A stretch of DNA of 64,000 nt from Bacteroidota bacterium. GTDB taxonomy: Bacteria > Bacteroidota > Bacteroidia > Chitinophagales > Chitinophagaceae. Positions 19,424 to 29,414 of the stretch are shown in pieces. A program made the translations under genes and the position numbers. Where the stretch lies: contig JADJZY010000013.1 of NCBI GenBank assembly GCA_016715505.1, positions 1-64,000 of the forward strand. The letters are read 5' to 3'. The stretch's first letter is position 1, and each line of letters opens with the position of its first letter. The notes beneath the pieces are model-generated. The model saw only the letters and a program-made list of their open reading frames with translations. It did not search any database and was not told where the DNA came from.

Positions 19424-20083
19424 ATGACTTCATTACGCCGTTTTATCGTTCTTTATCGTCTCCCATTGGCTTTGGCCATGATTGCTGCTGGTGTGTATAT
19501 CACCGTCGCAGTTAAACATGGTATCTGGGTGAGTTGGATATTTTTCCTTTTGGCCATTTTAATGGTGGTCGCTCATTTTATGATTGGCCCTATAACCCTC
19601 ATCCAAAAACATGTTGAAGATGGTGACCTCGAAGGAGCTCAAGCTTTGCTCAATCGGGTCAAGTATCCCAATTTGTTGTATAAACCCGTTCGCTCTGCCT
19701 TTTATATGTTGAAATCCAATTTTTCAACCATGAGTGAGAATTTCGAAGATGCTGAAGCTGATATCCGCAAAAGCATTGATGCGGGCATTGGCGATAAAAA
19801 TGTTGAAGGTGGTGCCTATTTGCAGCTTGGCATGATTTCTTATAAAAAAGGGAATAAAAAAGAGGCCTACGAGCATTTACGCAAAGCTGTTTCCTTGGGT
19901 TTACCCGATAAAGATTCTGAAGCATCTGCCTATTTACAAATGTGTAGTATCTGTGGCGAGCGCCGCGATTTCCGTGGTATGAAACAATATTACATGAAGG
20001 CAAAAGCGTGTAAACCGAAAAATGAAATGATTCTCAGTCAAATCAAAGAAATGGATAAATACATTTCAAGAATTCCGGGTTAA
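19424..20083 (+). CDS. Membrane-anchored tetratricopeptide repeat protein
   Basis: A 219-residue protein. Two hydrophobic segments (about residues 14-30 and 34-54) would anchor it in the inner membrane, followed by about four TPR-like helical pairs, such as GGAYLQLGMISYKKGNKKEAYEHLRKAV and SAYLQMCSICGERRDFRGMKQYYMKA. TPRs mediate protein-protein contacts. No catalytic motif is seen and the partner is unknown. It stands alone with its own -7 element. Confidence 0.75.
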   Translation: MTSLRRFIVLYRLPLALAMIAAGVYITVAVKHGIWVSWIFFLLAILMVVAHFMIGPITLIQKHVEDGDLEGAQALLNRVKYPNLLYKPVRSAFYMLKSNFSTMSENFEDAEADIRKSIDAGIGDKNVEGGAYLQLGMISYKKGNKKEAYEHLRKAVSLGLPDKDSEASAYLQMCSICGERRDFRGMKQYYMKAKACKPKNEMILSQIKEMDKYISRIPG

Positions 20084-20089
20084 TCTTTG

Positions 20090-20430
20090 TCATTTTTTTT
20101 GTTGAAGCACATCCAAGTCTTTTTGCTTCATCCTCGCTCCGAGACCCTTGCAAAAGTCATTTGGCAAAAAAGTTCAAGGCTTTTTAAATTTTTAAGTTGC
20201 GATTTATCTTGATGATAATGAGCAGATTAAAAATTTAAAGTAACGCAGAAATTTGAAGCCAAATGACTATTTAAAGTATTGAAAGAGGTTTGCAACGGTC
20301 TCGCTCCTGCTGTCCGCTTGTATACTGGCACGCCGGGGATATCGCTTCCATCAGGGCTAAAATCATATTCAGCATTTCTTTCATCCTCTCTTCTGATGCT
20401 TTCGATATTCAAGGATTCTTTGTTCTTCAT
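20090..20430 (-). pseudogene. Small ORF split by a MITE-like insertion
   Basis: From ATG 20430 on the minus strand the ORF reads MKNKESLNIESIRREDE and continues through DGSDIPGVPVYKRTAGAR, where it enters the MITE-like element (20141-20302). Removing the element and one copy of the 5-bp target duplication joins 128 nt to 46 nt, exactly 58 codons. The ORF then runs through MKQKDLDVLQQKK to a TGA at 20090-20092. The predicted product is 57 residues, hydrophilic and charged, with no family I recognise. The clean in-frame rejoining supports it as a real former gene, though it could be chance for so short an ORF. Confidence 0.5.
20141..20302. mobile_element. 162-bp MITE-like element with 5-bp target duplication
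   Basis: The ends are inverted repeats: 20141-20154 (GAGACCCTTGCAAA) and 20289-20302 match in 13 of 14 positions. Further inside, AGTCATTTGGC (20155-20165) is inverted at 20258-20268, and a TTAAATTTTTAA-like stretch is inverted around 20227-20239, so much of the element can fold on itself. The element is flanked by GCTCC on both sides (20136-20140 and 20303-20307), a 5-bp direct repeat typical of a target-site duplication. It has no coding capacity and would need a transposase supplied elsewhere. I cannot name the parent IS. Confidence 0.75.
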
Positions 20431-20455
20431 GGCCTACTCTGTTCTTCCGCGCAAT

Positions 20456-20492
20456 AAAAAAAGGTGAGCTGTGTAATCAACTCACCTTTTTT
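20456..20492. terminator. Bidirectional intrinsic terminator
   Basis: A perfect 12-bp inverted repeat, AAAAAAGGTGAG (20456-20467) and CTCACCTTTTTT (about 20480-20491), around a 12-nt loop. It has A/T tails in both directions, so it could end the T9SS transcript arriving on the minus strand as well as plus-strand transcripts. Confidence 0.8.
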
Positions 20493-20540
20493 TATTTCGT
20501 ATTGTCATCTATTTAGAGTCTTCAGAATATCTCTCTAGCG

Positions 20541-20612
20541 CTTCAAAATCAAGGAAGCCTTTGAGACGTAGGCCTGACGGCCATAGCTCGGAGGATGACG
20601 CCGATTTTGGAG
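20541..20612. repeat. 72-bp concentric imperfect palindrome
   Basis: Outer arms CTTCAAAATC (20541-20550) and GATTTTGGAG (20603-20612) match in 9 of 10 positions. The GC-rich inner palindrome GGCCTGACGGCC (20571-20582) has exactly the same centre, and CCTTTGAG/CTCGGAGG between them pair with two wobbles. It resembles a REP-type hairpin or a structured 3' end of the adjacent T9SS transcript. No other copy was seen in the window. Confidence 0.4.
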
Positions 20613-20641
20613 ATTAAAGTGAGTTATTCAGGAGCCCCGCT

Positions 20642-23600
20642 TTAATTCTTACGAATCATCTGGCTATAATTCAGGCCTTTGTCGTTGCTTAAACGTAACA
20701 AATAAACCCCATCAGCCAGTCCTTCCATACTCACTTCAGTTTCATTCAGACCTTCACTCAGGTTCATTACCACCGTGCGTACTACCCGACCTGTTGCATC
20801 CATGATACGAAGTTCTGCCGAAGTTGCTTTCGGCGTATTCACCAACCGTCAATTGGTTCTGCACCGGATTCGGATACATATTCACCAATGTTTCATTGCC
20901 AAAGTAAACATCCACGATCTGACTGTAATTGTTTTTACCATCTAAATCAACCTGCAACAAACGATAGTAATTATGACCATTCATCGGTTGTTGATCAGTG
21001 TAGCTATAATCCAGTTTTTCCTCGCTGTTGCCATTCAATGCTTGTGATGGAATTGCTGCACTAATGGCGCTGAATGTTTTCCATCCCGACTGCGTTCTAA
21101 TATAAAATGGCTGTTGTTCATTTCACGAATCGTACTCCAACTCAATACAGAAGTCTGATCCGCTTTACGTCCTTTAAAGTAACTCAGCATCACAGGTAAT
21201 GGCGCATTGCCCGGATTACAGGCATGACAATAGAAAGATGAAAAACTTCCCACCGGAAAACAAACCGTCCACACCGTGGTGTTCGGATCATAATTTGCCG
21301 TGATAACAGTGTTCGGAATGGCTGTCGCCGTGCTGCCGGGATTATTGATCGGACCATTATCCACTTTCGTGATACAGATATTTCCCACCAATGACATATT
21401 CGTTGATGTCGGCAACAGAGGCCATCCGGTTAAGGAGGCATCTCCATTGTACAATGCAAAATCATCATCCAGATAATATAAACAAACATAAGCTGTATCA
21501 CTGGTGGTTGGCGTAATCGTATACTCACGATTCACATAAGGTTGTCCAAAGTGGAAAAGTGTCTGACACGAAATAGTCTCATTTACAAAAATGGAGCCTA
21601 AATCTGTTCCATTTGCAATATCCTGTATTGCCACCACTTTTTTACAATCCGAAGAAGTACGTAAGGTGTCTGCATTACCATCGGTTAGCATAAATATATT
21701 ATTGCCCACATTACCACAGTTCGAGAAATTAAAGAGAATATCCTGATTGGCAATGTGATTCGTACCACCTTGTACATCAATATAAGCAATTGCTGTATCG
21801 CTACAGACCGGATTCGTTGTCGTTGCAATCACCATATAAACAGTATCAGGCTGACTAATCGAATGTGGATTCGGATGTAATACGCCAAAGGCAGGATCTT
21901 CGTAATATAAGGTATCACTGCCTGGAGGATAGTAGCAAATGGATTAATCAGGGAGGCCACATCTATCGAAGCTGGTGCACATGCAAAACCGGTTAAAAAG
22001 CCCGCTGTAAAATCAGGTAAGGTATTCACCACCAAGTACACTATCGGATGAATAACATCCTGTGCTCGGATAATACACTTTTGAATAAATGAAGTTGGTA
22101 CTGGATGTATCATTCGTTGCATTCACGATTTGCGTTACCAAGGCATCATCAAAATAATAGTCAACACTCGCTGCCCCATTGCCTCCAGATACATTTGAAT
22201 TGATCGTGGTCAAATCAAACACAGCTCCATTTGAGCTTGGCGCAAACTCACAAGCATACAAGGTATCCTGAAATGCATCAGGAGTTGGATTGATATTTAA
22301 ATCTACCGGAACCCGACAAGTAGGCGCACCTGAACAGGCCGCATAAAATGTTGTTGTTCCCGGCGTATTAGAATTTGTAATTCCGGAACCCGGTGTCGTC
22401 AAAGGATTAAAAGGAATGGTGTTAAAAATTGAGGCCCCTCCAGTTGGTGCGGTATACCAATCGATAGTAGCCGGAACATAATTATAGTAGACTTTTAATT
22501 TAACCTGTGAGACTCCTGGGAAATTCCCTCCAATATCTGAAAGATTTTGAAAATCGTTCCAAGTTTCCCAGTAACCAACATTGAGAACCGAACCTGCATT
22601 ATTAAAAATTGTAGCTAACTGAGCAGGTAAGATTTCCCGGGTATAATTGAACTCGATATTGGGGAATGCGCCTCCTGTAACAGTAGCCAAGCCTCCAACT
22701 GTAATTTGACCCGCTCCGGTGTTGTACCCTGTCGGACAAGGACTGTAAAGAGAAGCTCCATTTGGCGAAGCTCCATACAAAATAAACCTACATTCTGTTG
22801 GATAACCTGATGTCAGATTGGTAATGGTTAAAACAGCATTTTGTGTAAAATAGGCATTGGCAGGCAAGCTAGTTGGAATGATAATAGAACCCGCAGGACC
22901 AGCAAATTGGTTCTGACAATTTGCACCGACCAATGAAGTACCGGTTGTAGTCGCCCCAACATTATCTACTGCTGGCAAAGTACCGGTAAAATAATTTCAA
23001 TTGAATCAGTAATTGGAGCAGCACAACCACTAACCGTTAATCCCTGACCAAAAGGAATGGAACTGTATTGACATAATTCATAATCCGGTCCTGCAGTGGG
23101 TCTTAAATTGATACGGCAGATTGCAGACGATAAAGAATCATTGTTTAAATTACCATTCACCACCCCACCCGATGTAACAATGGTCAAATTTGTATTAAAA
23201 CAATACGAACCTCCATCAAACATATTCACGTTATTAAAAGTTGCGGTTTGAGTCGTGGCACCATAAGCATTCAGCGTTCCGGTGTTCAGCGTAGCAGTAT
23301 AGGTAACAAGGCCTACCGGACTATTTACCTGAAGATTACAGGTAACTGGATTGGTACTCAAATTTATGGTATTGGATCCGAAATTGGCAATCTGCACCGT
23401 GACCGTTTCATTAGCCGTAAAACAAGTCCCTGTAGGCACATTGATGCTTTGAACCGCAGGATCATAAGGAGAAGGCGCTACAATATTCACCACATAATCT
23501 TCGGTTTCACCATATCCATACGAGCCACAAGGAACTATTGTTGTAGCAGAACTCTGTCCTCCCTCCTGATTAATCACACGCATACGGGTTGGGCCACTTT

Positions 23601-24978
23601 GTGCTGTAGAAGGGACTGTAAAAGTCGCATTCACGGTTGTTGGAGGTACACAGGTTAGTCCGCTTGTTCCTGAAAAATATACTTCCTCACCAGGATCCGT
23701 AAAATCTGTATCCTGATTATAATCGATATAAATTTTAAAGGCATTCGTGAAATTGACTGTACCACAGGATCCCACGGTTAAATTGGCTGTATGTGCCAAA
23801 CCTTTATATAAAATCGGATAAGGTGTACAAGAAGTGAAATTTGAGTATAAACTACCGTTACCCGTACCTGTACAAGCCGTCCCCACTAAACTCGAACAAG
23901 TTGTGGTATTATTCAGGGTACCTAAAGTTACATTGGTAATTTCTTCGTCGGCGGTATTGGTTGCCGTCGATGTGTTACAATAACAAGGCGATGTGGGCGA
24001 ATACGGTTGTACAATTACAGGCCCCACACAAGCAGAAGTATCGACTAAGCCCGAACTCAAACAAGTTACCACACACACATAATAAGAAGTGGACCCCGGA
24101 GGAGGTGTATAAGTGAGGGTTGCAGAATTTCCAGCAGGTACCGGAACCCATGGACCATTGCAGGAAGAGAAACTTCGCCACCATTGATAAGCCAAATTTC
24201 CTGCTGCGGTATTTCCTGTTAAATTTAATAATACAGAAACGCCCGGGCAAGGGTTCATCGGAGAAGCCTGTGCAGAACCCGCATTAGGTGTTCCACTACA
24301 AGGAATATTATTATACAAAGTGGCCGCCATCATATTTAAAACGCCACCTGTTGTATTAAATCCAATGCTTTGCACCAGTTTCGAATAATTGGCAGCCAAT
24401 AAAGGCAATTCCACCTGATACAAACGGGGGTCTGTTGTACTATTTAAAATAGCATTGGTTGTTCTTAAAGTACGTCCCAGGCCCTGAATCGCAAAATTTG
24501 CACCTCCAAACCAATCCGGAAATAATTGTCCGGTAAATACTTGTGTGGTTCCATCCGTGAAAGTAACAGTGATGGTGGTTGTGCTGTTACCACTACCAGT
24601 AGTCCCTAATACAAAAACACTTTCGGCCGAAGTAGGTGTTACCAAATTTAAAGTTCCGGAACTACCGGAGGTTAATCGTAAAGAATTATTGGCTGTATAA
24701 GGCTCCAATTGAAAAGTGAGTCCTGGTGTAGAAGCTACAACACTATTTACCAAACCACCCAGTGGCATATATGATGTTCCGGCGATATTATAGGACTGTG
24801 ACATGAATACATAATTCACCCCGTCGACATCATTGTTGGTTGAACCTAAAGCGTTCCCCGAAACATCTGCAACAACATCAGCATTAAATCCGGTGAGCTG
24901 CACAGGAATGTATATCGCATGTCCAAAAGTTGAAATTAAAACCGCTAAAACGGTCAGAATGTATTGAGTTATTTTCAT
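20642..24978 (-). CDS. Large GEVED-domain surface protein with T9SS sorting domain, several frameshifts
   Basis: A secreted protein of about 1440 residues once repaired. The signal peptide begins MKITQYILTVLAVLIS (24978). Next come an N-terminal beta-rich region, an Ig-like segment (near LAYQWWRSFSSC), a GEVED domain (IYIDYNQDTDFTDPGEE and GYGETEDYVVN), a CARDB-like segment, and then repeats shared with the next gene. The T9SS type A domain closes it (MYPNPVQNQLTV, GRVVRTVV, DGVYLLRLSN). The frame changes about five times, near 22970, 22090, 21930, 21040 and 20850. At each point the conserved sequence resumes in another frame, as alignment with the intact paralogue at 25100-28438 shows. Role unknown; probably a surface adhesin or binding protein. 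Confidence 0.8.
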
Positions 24979-25099
24979 ATAAAAAGGATAAAGATTCCGA
25001 AGTTAAGAAAAAAATCACTAGTTCAGAACGAAAACTTCATTTCGATCTGGTCTATTTTCTTCACCCGATATACCCAAACAATAACAATCAAACGCTTAA

Positions 25100-28000
25100 T
25101 TACTCGCCATTCTTACGAATCACCTGAACCTGATTCCATCCTTTTGCATCCTTGATTTTTAATAGATAAACCCCATTGGCCAAATCAGACATATTCAGAT
25201 CTGTTTGATTCATTCCTTCCTGAACATTGATGATATGTTGTTTAATCAATCGACCAGAGGCATCTACAATTGCCATTTCCATTTTTGATTTTACAGGCGC
25301 AAAAATTTCTACATTTAATTGATTTTGAACAGGATTTGGATATACTTTAATCGATATATCTCCACCAAAAATCAACTGGCGGGTCATACTCAAATTCTCT
25401 TTTTTGTCTAAATCAACCTGGCGAATTCGATAATAATTCTGACCACTCAAAGGATGTTCATCCGTGAAATGATATTCCAAGGGTAAGCTGCTTGTTCCAG
25501 CAACTGCCTGAGTAGGAATTTTATCAGAAATCACTTGAAATAATTTGCCATCTGCACTTCTTTCAACCTGAAAATATTGGTTGTTCTTTTCCGAGCCGGT
25601 TACCCATTTTAAATCTGCCATGAATCCAGATTTTTTCACCTCAAATAAATTCCAACTAACTGGTAAGGGTGCATTGTAAAGATTGCATGCATGACAATAG
25701 AATGAAGAAAAACCACTCACCGGAAAACAAACAGTCCAAACAGTTGTAGCTGCATCATAACTAGCAGAAATCATACTATTTGGGATAGCTGTCGGTATTG
25801 ACCCCAGACTTCCAAGTGCGCCATTTGAAACCTGTGTAATACATAAGTTATTCATGAAGCCCATATTAGAGGCCGTTGGTAACTGTGGCCATCCTGTATT
25901 AAAGGCATCGGCATTGTACAAGTTAAAATCATCATCTAAATAATATAAACACACAATGGCACTATCATTATTTGTTGGTGTGATTTCATAACTGCGATTG
26001 ACATAAGGTTGTCCGTTATGGGTTAATGTTGAACAGGCAATGTCCTCTGTAACCGTAATATTTCCCAAACTGGTACCATCTGCCACATCCTGTATGGCAA
26101 CCACTTTTGAACAATCTGTAAAAGTGCGCAAGGTATCTACATTTCCATCTGATAAAACAAATTGATTGGATCCCACAGAACCACAATTTGAAAAATTAAA
26201 TTGTACATCCTGATTCGCGATATGATTGCTTCCTCCACCAATACTTACGTAAGCTTCGGCAGTATCAGTACAGGATGGAATGTCAATGGTTTGTAATATC
26301 ATATAAACCGTATCCGAAGTACAAATGCTATTCGGATTGGGGTGCGGAATCGTCAAGGCCGGATCTTCGAAATATAATGTATCTGTTCCGGGTGGAATCA
26401 AAGCAAATGGGTTAATTAAATTTCCGACATTTAAACAATTAGGCGCGCAAGCGGAACCCGTCAGGACGGTATTTCCAAAATCAGGTTTAGAATTTACTTG
26501 TAAGATAACAGAATCAGAAGATTCACATCCGCCCGACAAAGAGACTTTAGAATAAACCACGGTGGAAGTTGAATTAAACTGAGTCGGATTTGGGATTAAA
26601 CTACTTGTACCGATATCAAAATAATAATTCACAGTTGCGGCGCCATTCCCTCCTGAAACGTTACTGTTCATGCTGGTTAAATCAAATATTGCATTTCCTG
26701 AACTTGGCAAAATTTCACATACTGCAAGGGTATCTTGAACAACAATGGGTGAAGGTTTAATTTTTAAGGTAACCGGAACACGACAAATTGTATCCGCGCT
26801 GCAAGCTGCATAAAAGGTATAAGTTCCCACCGTATTGGTATTGGCAATGCCTGAAGCAGGTACCAAAAACGGATTAAAGGAAGAAGAGTTACTAACACTG
26901 CTGCCGCCTGTTGGGGTTAAAAACCATTTTGGACAAGGTTGAATTTCATATTCAATGGTAAGTTTCGCCGTGGTTGGCTGTCCTTGTGCATTATGGGTAG
27001 CATCAGTGACACCCGGAGCGTCGTCAAAGGTTTCCCAATAGCCAATATTAAAAGCTCCACCGGCACCTAAAGCAGCATACATGGCATTCAACTGTACAGC
27101 AGTTAATGGAATTTTGTAATCAAAGTTATACACCGAGAAATTCAAGGGATTACCTGCTACTCCCGGAACAAAAGGATTGGAAGGTCCGTTGGGTGCCGGA
27201 CCGAAAATATTGAATCTGGCCTCATTTCCAAAAGTACTTGTCACATTTCCTGCCAAATTATCGATGAGTAGAGAACCGCCTGTAATCACTGAACAATCCG
27301 GCAAAAGAGGCAATGAACCTAAAGCAAAATTTCCTGCTGTTGCATCACTTGAGCCATCAATTGCGGACGGGGTAATGACCGTTGTATTTAAAACAAATGT
27401 TCGTTTTCGGGTCGTACAAGATGAGGCCGTAAAACCAGCAAAAACACCTGCATTGGAGTATTGGCAAATACTATCATTCGGACTCACAACAGGCTTATAA
27501 TTGATCAGAGAATCGACGAATGTATTGTTGGTTAAATTGTTATCCGTAACCCCGGCAATATTGGCATTGGCAGTAATAATATATTTTCCGTTTGCTGAAA
27601 AATTGATTCCCGAAATGGCTGCATTTAAACAACTACAAGGGGCCATAGCACCCGAATTCATGGTAAAACTATTCGTCTGTATGCCATTCGGGCCATTGAC
27701 ATTAAAATTAACTGTGATGTTATTGTTTGCAATATTCACCGTTTGAGGCGATTTATTACAAACCAAGGCAGATAAAAAACTATTGGTAGCATTACAAGCG
27801 GATGATGGTTTGGTGATACTCAGCACCTGAACATCCGTGAAAGCCGGAGCCTGAATGAATGAAATTGTTCCATCCCAATACACAGTTACAAAATTGGGCA
27901 AGGTTGGTCCGCCCAGATACCCAACTCTTTGAGACTGACCCGGTAAAATGAAATCACCAGTTAGTACATCAACGCCACCGGCTGAGAAAGAAAGAGGCGC

Positions 28001-28438
28001 GAGAGTTCCTGCCCCATTCGATCGCATGGCCAATCCTTTGGTACCCGTTAAAGCAAATCGATAAGTTGTATTCTGAGGAATCACCAGACCGATGCAATTA
28101 AATGGAGTGACTTGCCCTATTACAGTGGTTGTTATCGGTTGTAATGATTGGGATACCAAGGTCCAGCCCGCTCCGGGCACTACCGGCAATCCACCCAAAC
28201 TGCTCGATGAATAATATAATGCCATGGAATTATTCTCATACAAATTGGCTTCCAAGGTGGTCAGATTGGTAATGACAATCGGAAAATTGTTATTATTTCT
28301 AATGGCAAAAGTGATAAACACATTGCCCGTTGTAAAGGTCGTGCCAACGGCTGGCGTGTACCCACCTGCTGTTATGGTGGTTTGAGCATTTACATAAACA
28401 GAGAATAACAAGATGAATAAGGGTAATAATTTTTTCAT
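25100..28438 (-). CDS. Large surface protein with T9SS sorting domain (intact paralogue)
   Basis: A 1112-residue secreted protein with signal peptide MKKLLPLFILLFSVYVNAQ. It contains beta-sandwich-like repeats rich in Thr, Asn and Gly, a PKD/CARDB-like segment, and the modules shared with the neighbouring gene: GYWETFDD, FNPFLVPASGIANTN, SNVSGGNGAATVNYYFD, SNHIANQDVQFNFSNCG and CHACNLYNAPLPVSW. The T9SS type A domain runs from VYPNPVQNQLNVEIF to NGVYLLKIKD. It lies just upstream of its paralogue on the same strand with a 121-nt gap, so the pair arose by tandem duplication followed by change of the N-terminal half. Unlike its neighbour, it has no frameshift. Function unknown. Confidence 0.85.
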   Translation of the reverse strand: MKKLLPLFILLFSVYVNAQTTITAGGYTPAVGTTFTTGNVFITFAIRNNNNFPIVITNLTTLEANLYENNSMALYYSSSSLGGLPVVPGAGWTLVSQSLQPITTTVIGQVTPFNCIGLVIPQNTTYRFALTGTKGLAMRSNGAGTLAPLSFSAGGVDVLTGDFILPGQSQRVGYLGGPTLPNFVTVYWDGTISFIQAPAFTDVQVLSITKPSSACNATNSFLSALVCNKSPQTVNIANNNITVNFNVNGPNGIQTNSFTMNSGAMAPCSCLNAAISGINFSANGKYIITANANIAGVTDNNLTNNTFVDSLINYKPVVSPNDSICQYSNAGVFAGFTASSCTTRKRTFVLNTTVITPSAIDGSSDATAGNFALGSLPLLPDCSVITGGSLLIDNLAGNVTSTFGNEARFNIFGPAPNGPSNPFVPGVAGNPLNFSVYNFDYKIPLTAVQLNAMYAALGAGGAFNIGYWETFDDAPGVTDATHNAQGQPTTAKLTIEYEIQPCPKWFLTPTGGSSVSNSSSFNPFLVPASGIANTNTVGTYTFYAACSADTICRVPVTLKIKPSPIVVQDTLAVCEILPSSGNAIFDLTSMNSNVSGGNGAATVNYYFDIGTSSLIPNPTQFNSTSTVVYSKVSLSGGCESSDSVILQVNSKPDFGNTVLTGSACAPNCLNVGNLINPFALIPPGTDTLYFEDPALTIPHPNPNSICTSDTVYMILQTIDIPSCTDTAEAYVSIGGGSNHIANQDVQFNFSNCGSVGSNQFVLSDGNVDTLRTFTDCSKVVAIQDVADGTSLGNITVTEDIACSTLTHNGQPYVNRSYEITPTNNDSAIVCLYYLDDDFNLYNADAFNTGWPQLPTASNMGFMNNLCITQVSNGALGSLGSIPTAIPNSMISASYDAATTVWTVCFPVSGFSSFYCHACNLYNAPLPVSWNLFEVKKSGFMADLKWVTGSEKNNQYFQVERSADGKLFQVISDKIPTQAVAGTSSLPLEYHFTDEHPLSGQNYYRIRQVDLDKKENLSMTRQLIFGGDISIKVYPNPVQNQLNVEIFAPVKSKMEMAIVDASGRLIKQHIINVQEGMNQTDLNMSDLANGVYLLKIKDAKGWNQVQVIRKNGE

Positions 28439-28494
28439 TCAATTAAGATTTACTGCGGTTCACAAAAAATTCAAGTTCATTGGTTTAGTCTTCA

Positions 28495-28502
28495 CAAATC
28501 TA
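28495..28502 (-). promoter_or_regulatory. -7 promoter element of the tandem T9SS genes
   Basis: TAGATTTG on the minus strand fits TAnnTTTG, about 57 nt before the ATG at 28438. No clear -33 element. Confidence 0.35.
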
Positions 28503-28653
28503 ATAATATTATCTCATTTTACCATACTGAATGGATTTCTCATCAAACCCACCTCTTCTGAGTTAAAAAAATTATCCTCCATACTGAACACCTGACAAAT
28601 CAACGATTTAATTCAGAACAACATCATTCATCAGAATGTTTTAATTTCGCGCC

Positions 28654-29414
28654 ATGTTTTATCAATTATCCCAAATCCCCCAACGAACACAAAAAAATCG
28701 TCAGGAAGGTCTGACTATGGTCATGGACAAAGGACTGAGTATTCAGGAGGTTCATCAATTCATATCAGTTGCCGGCCCCTATATAGATATCGTAAAATTG
28801 GGATTCGGTACCGCCATGGTTACCCCAAATTTGAAAGACAAACTCAAGGTTTACGCCGATTATGATATTCCAGTTTATTTTGGAGGAACATTGTTTGAGG
28901 CTTTTTAATCCGCAACCAGTTTGATGAATATTTAAAAATGGTTCAAGACGCCGGCCTGAAACACGTAGAGGTTTCGGATGGCTCCATCAGTATTCCACAT
29001 GCTGAGAAATGTGGTTATATTGAGAAATTAGCTAAACATGTTACCGTACTCAGTGAAGTGGGTAGTAAGGATGCCGCGCATATCATTCCTCCCTACAAAT
29101 GGATTGAATTGATGAAAGCTGAATTGGAAGCAGGTAGTCAATATGTGATTGCTGAAGCCCGTGAAGCAGGGAATGTAGGTATCTATCGAAGTAGTGGCGA
29201 GGTTCGGGAAGGTTTGGTTCAGGAAATTCTTACACAAATACCTCAGGATAAAATTATTTGGGAAGCACCTCAAAAAGCACAGCAAGTTTACTTTTTGGAA
29301 CTTTGTGGTTGCAATGTCAATCTGGGAAATATTGCACCCAATGAAGTCATTCCATTAGAAGCAACTCGTGTGGGACTTAGAGGCGATACTTTTACTTTTT
29401 ATCTCGATCAGTGA
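28654..29414 (+). CDS. ComA-like phosphosulfolactate synthase, interrupted by one frameshift
   Basis: Resembles (2R)-phospho-3-sulfolactate synthase, which adds sulfite to phosphoenolpyruvate (the ComA step of archaeal coenzyme M synthesis). The first 84 codons contain GLTMVMDKG, IDIVKLGFGTA and YFGGTLFEAF; after a frameshift in CTTTTTAA near 28900-28907 the protein continues IRNQFDEYLKMVQDAGLKHVEVSDGS, then SEVGSKD, YVIAEAREAGNVGI and NLGNIAPNEVIPLEATRVGLRGDT. Restored length is about 253 residues, normal for the family. Its TGA overlaps the aroE GTG by 4 nt. In bacteria the product might serve sulfolactate or sulfonolipid synthesis, but that is inference. Confidence 0.87.

Noticed and set aside
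20279..20467. 62-codon plus-strand ORF beside the MITE
   Set aside because: It overlaps the better-supported minus-strand ORF and ends within the terminator, so it is probably a shadow of that gene.
27177..27500. Long plus-strand ORFs opposite the T9SS genes
   Set aside because: These are shadows: no start signals, domains or sensible composition, and the minus-strand proteins are clearly real.
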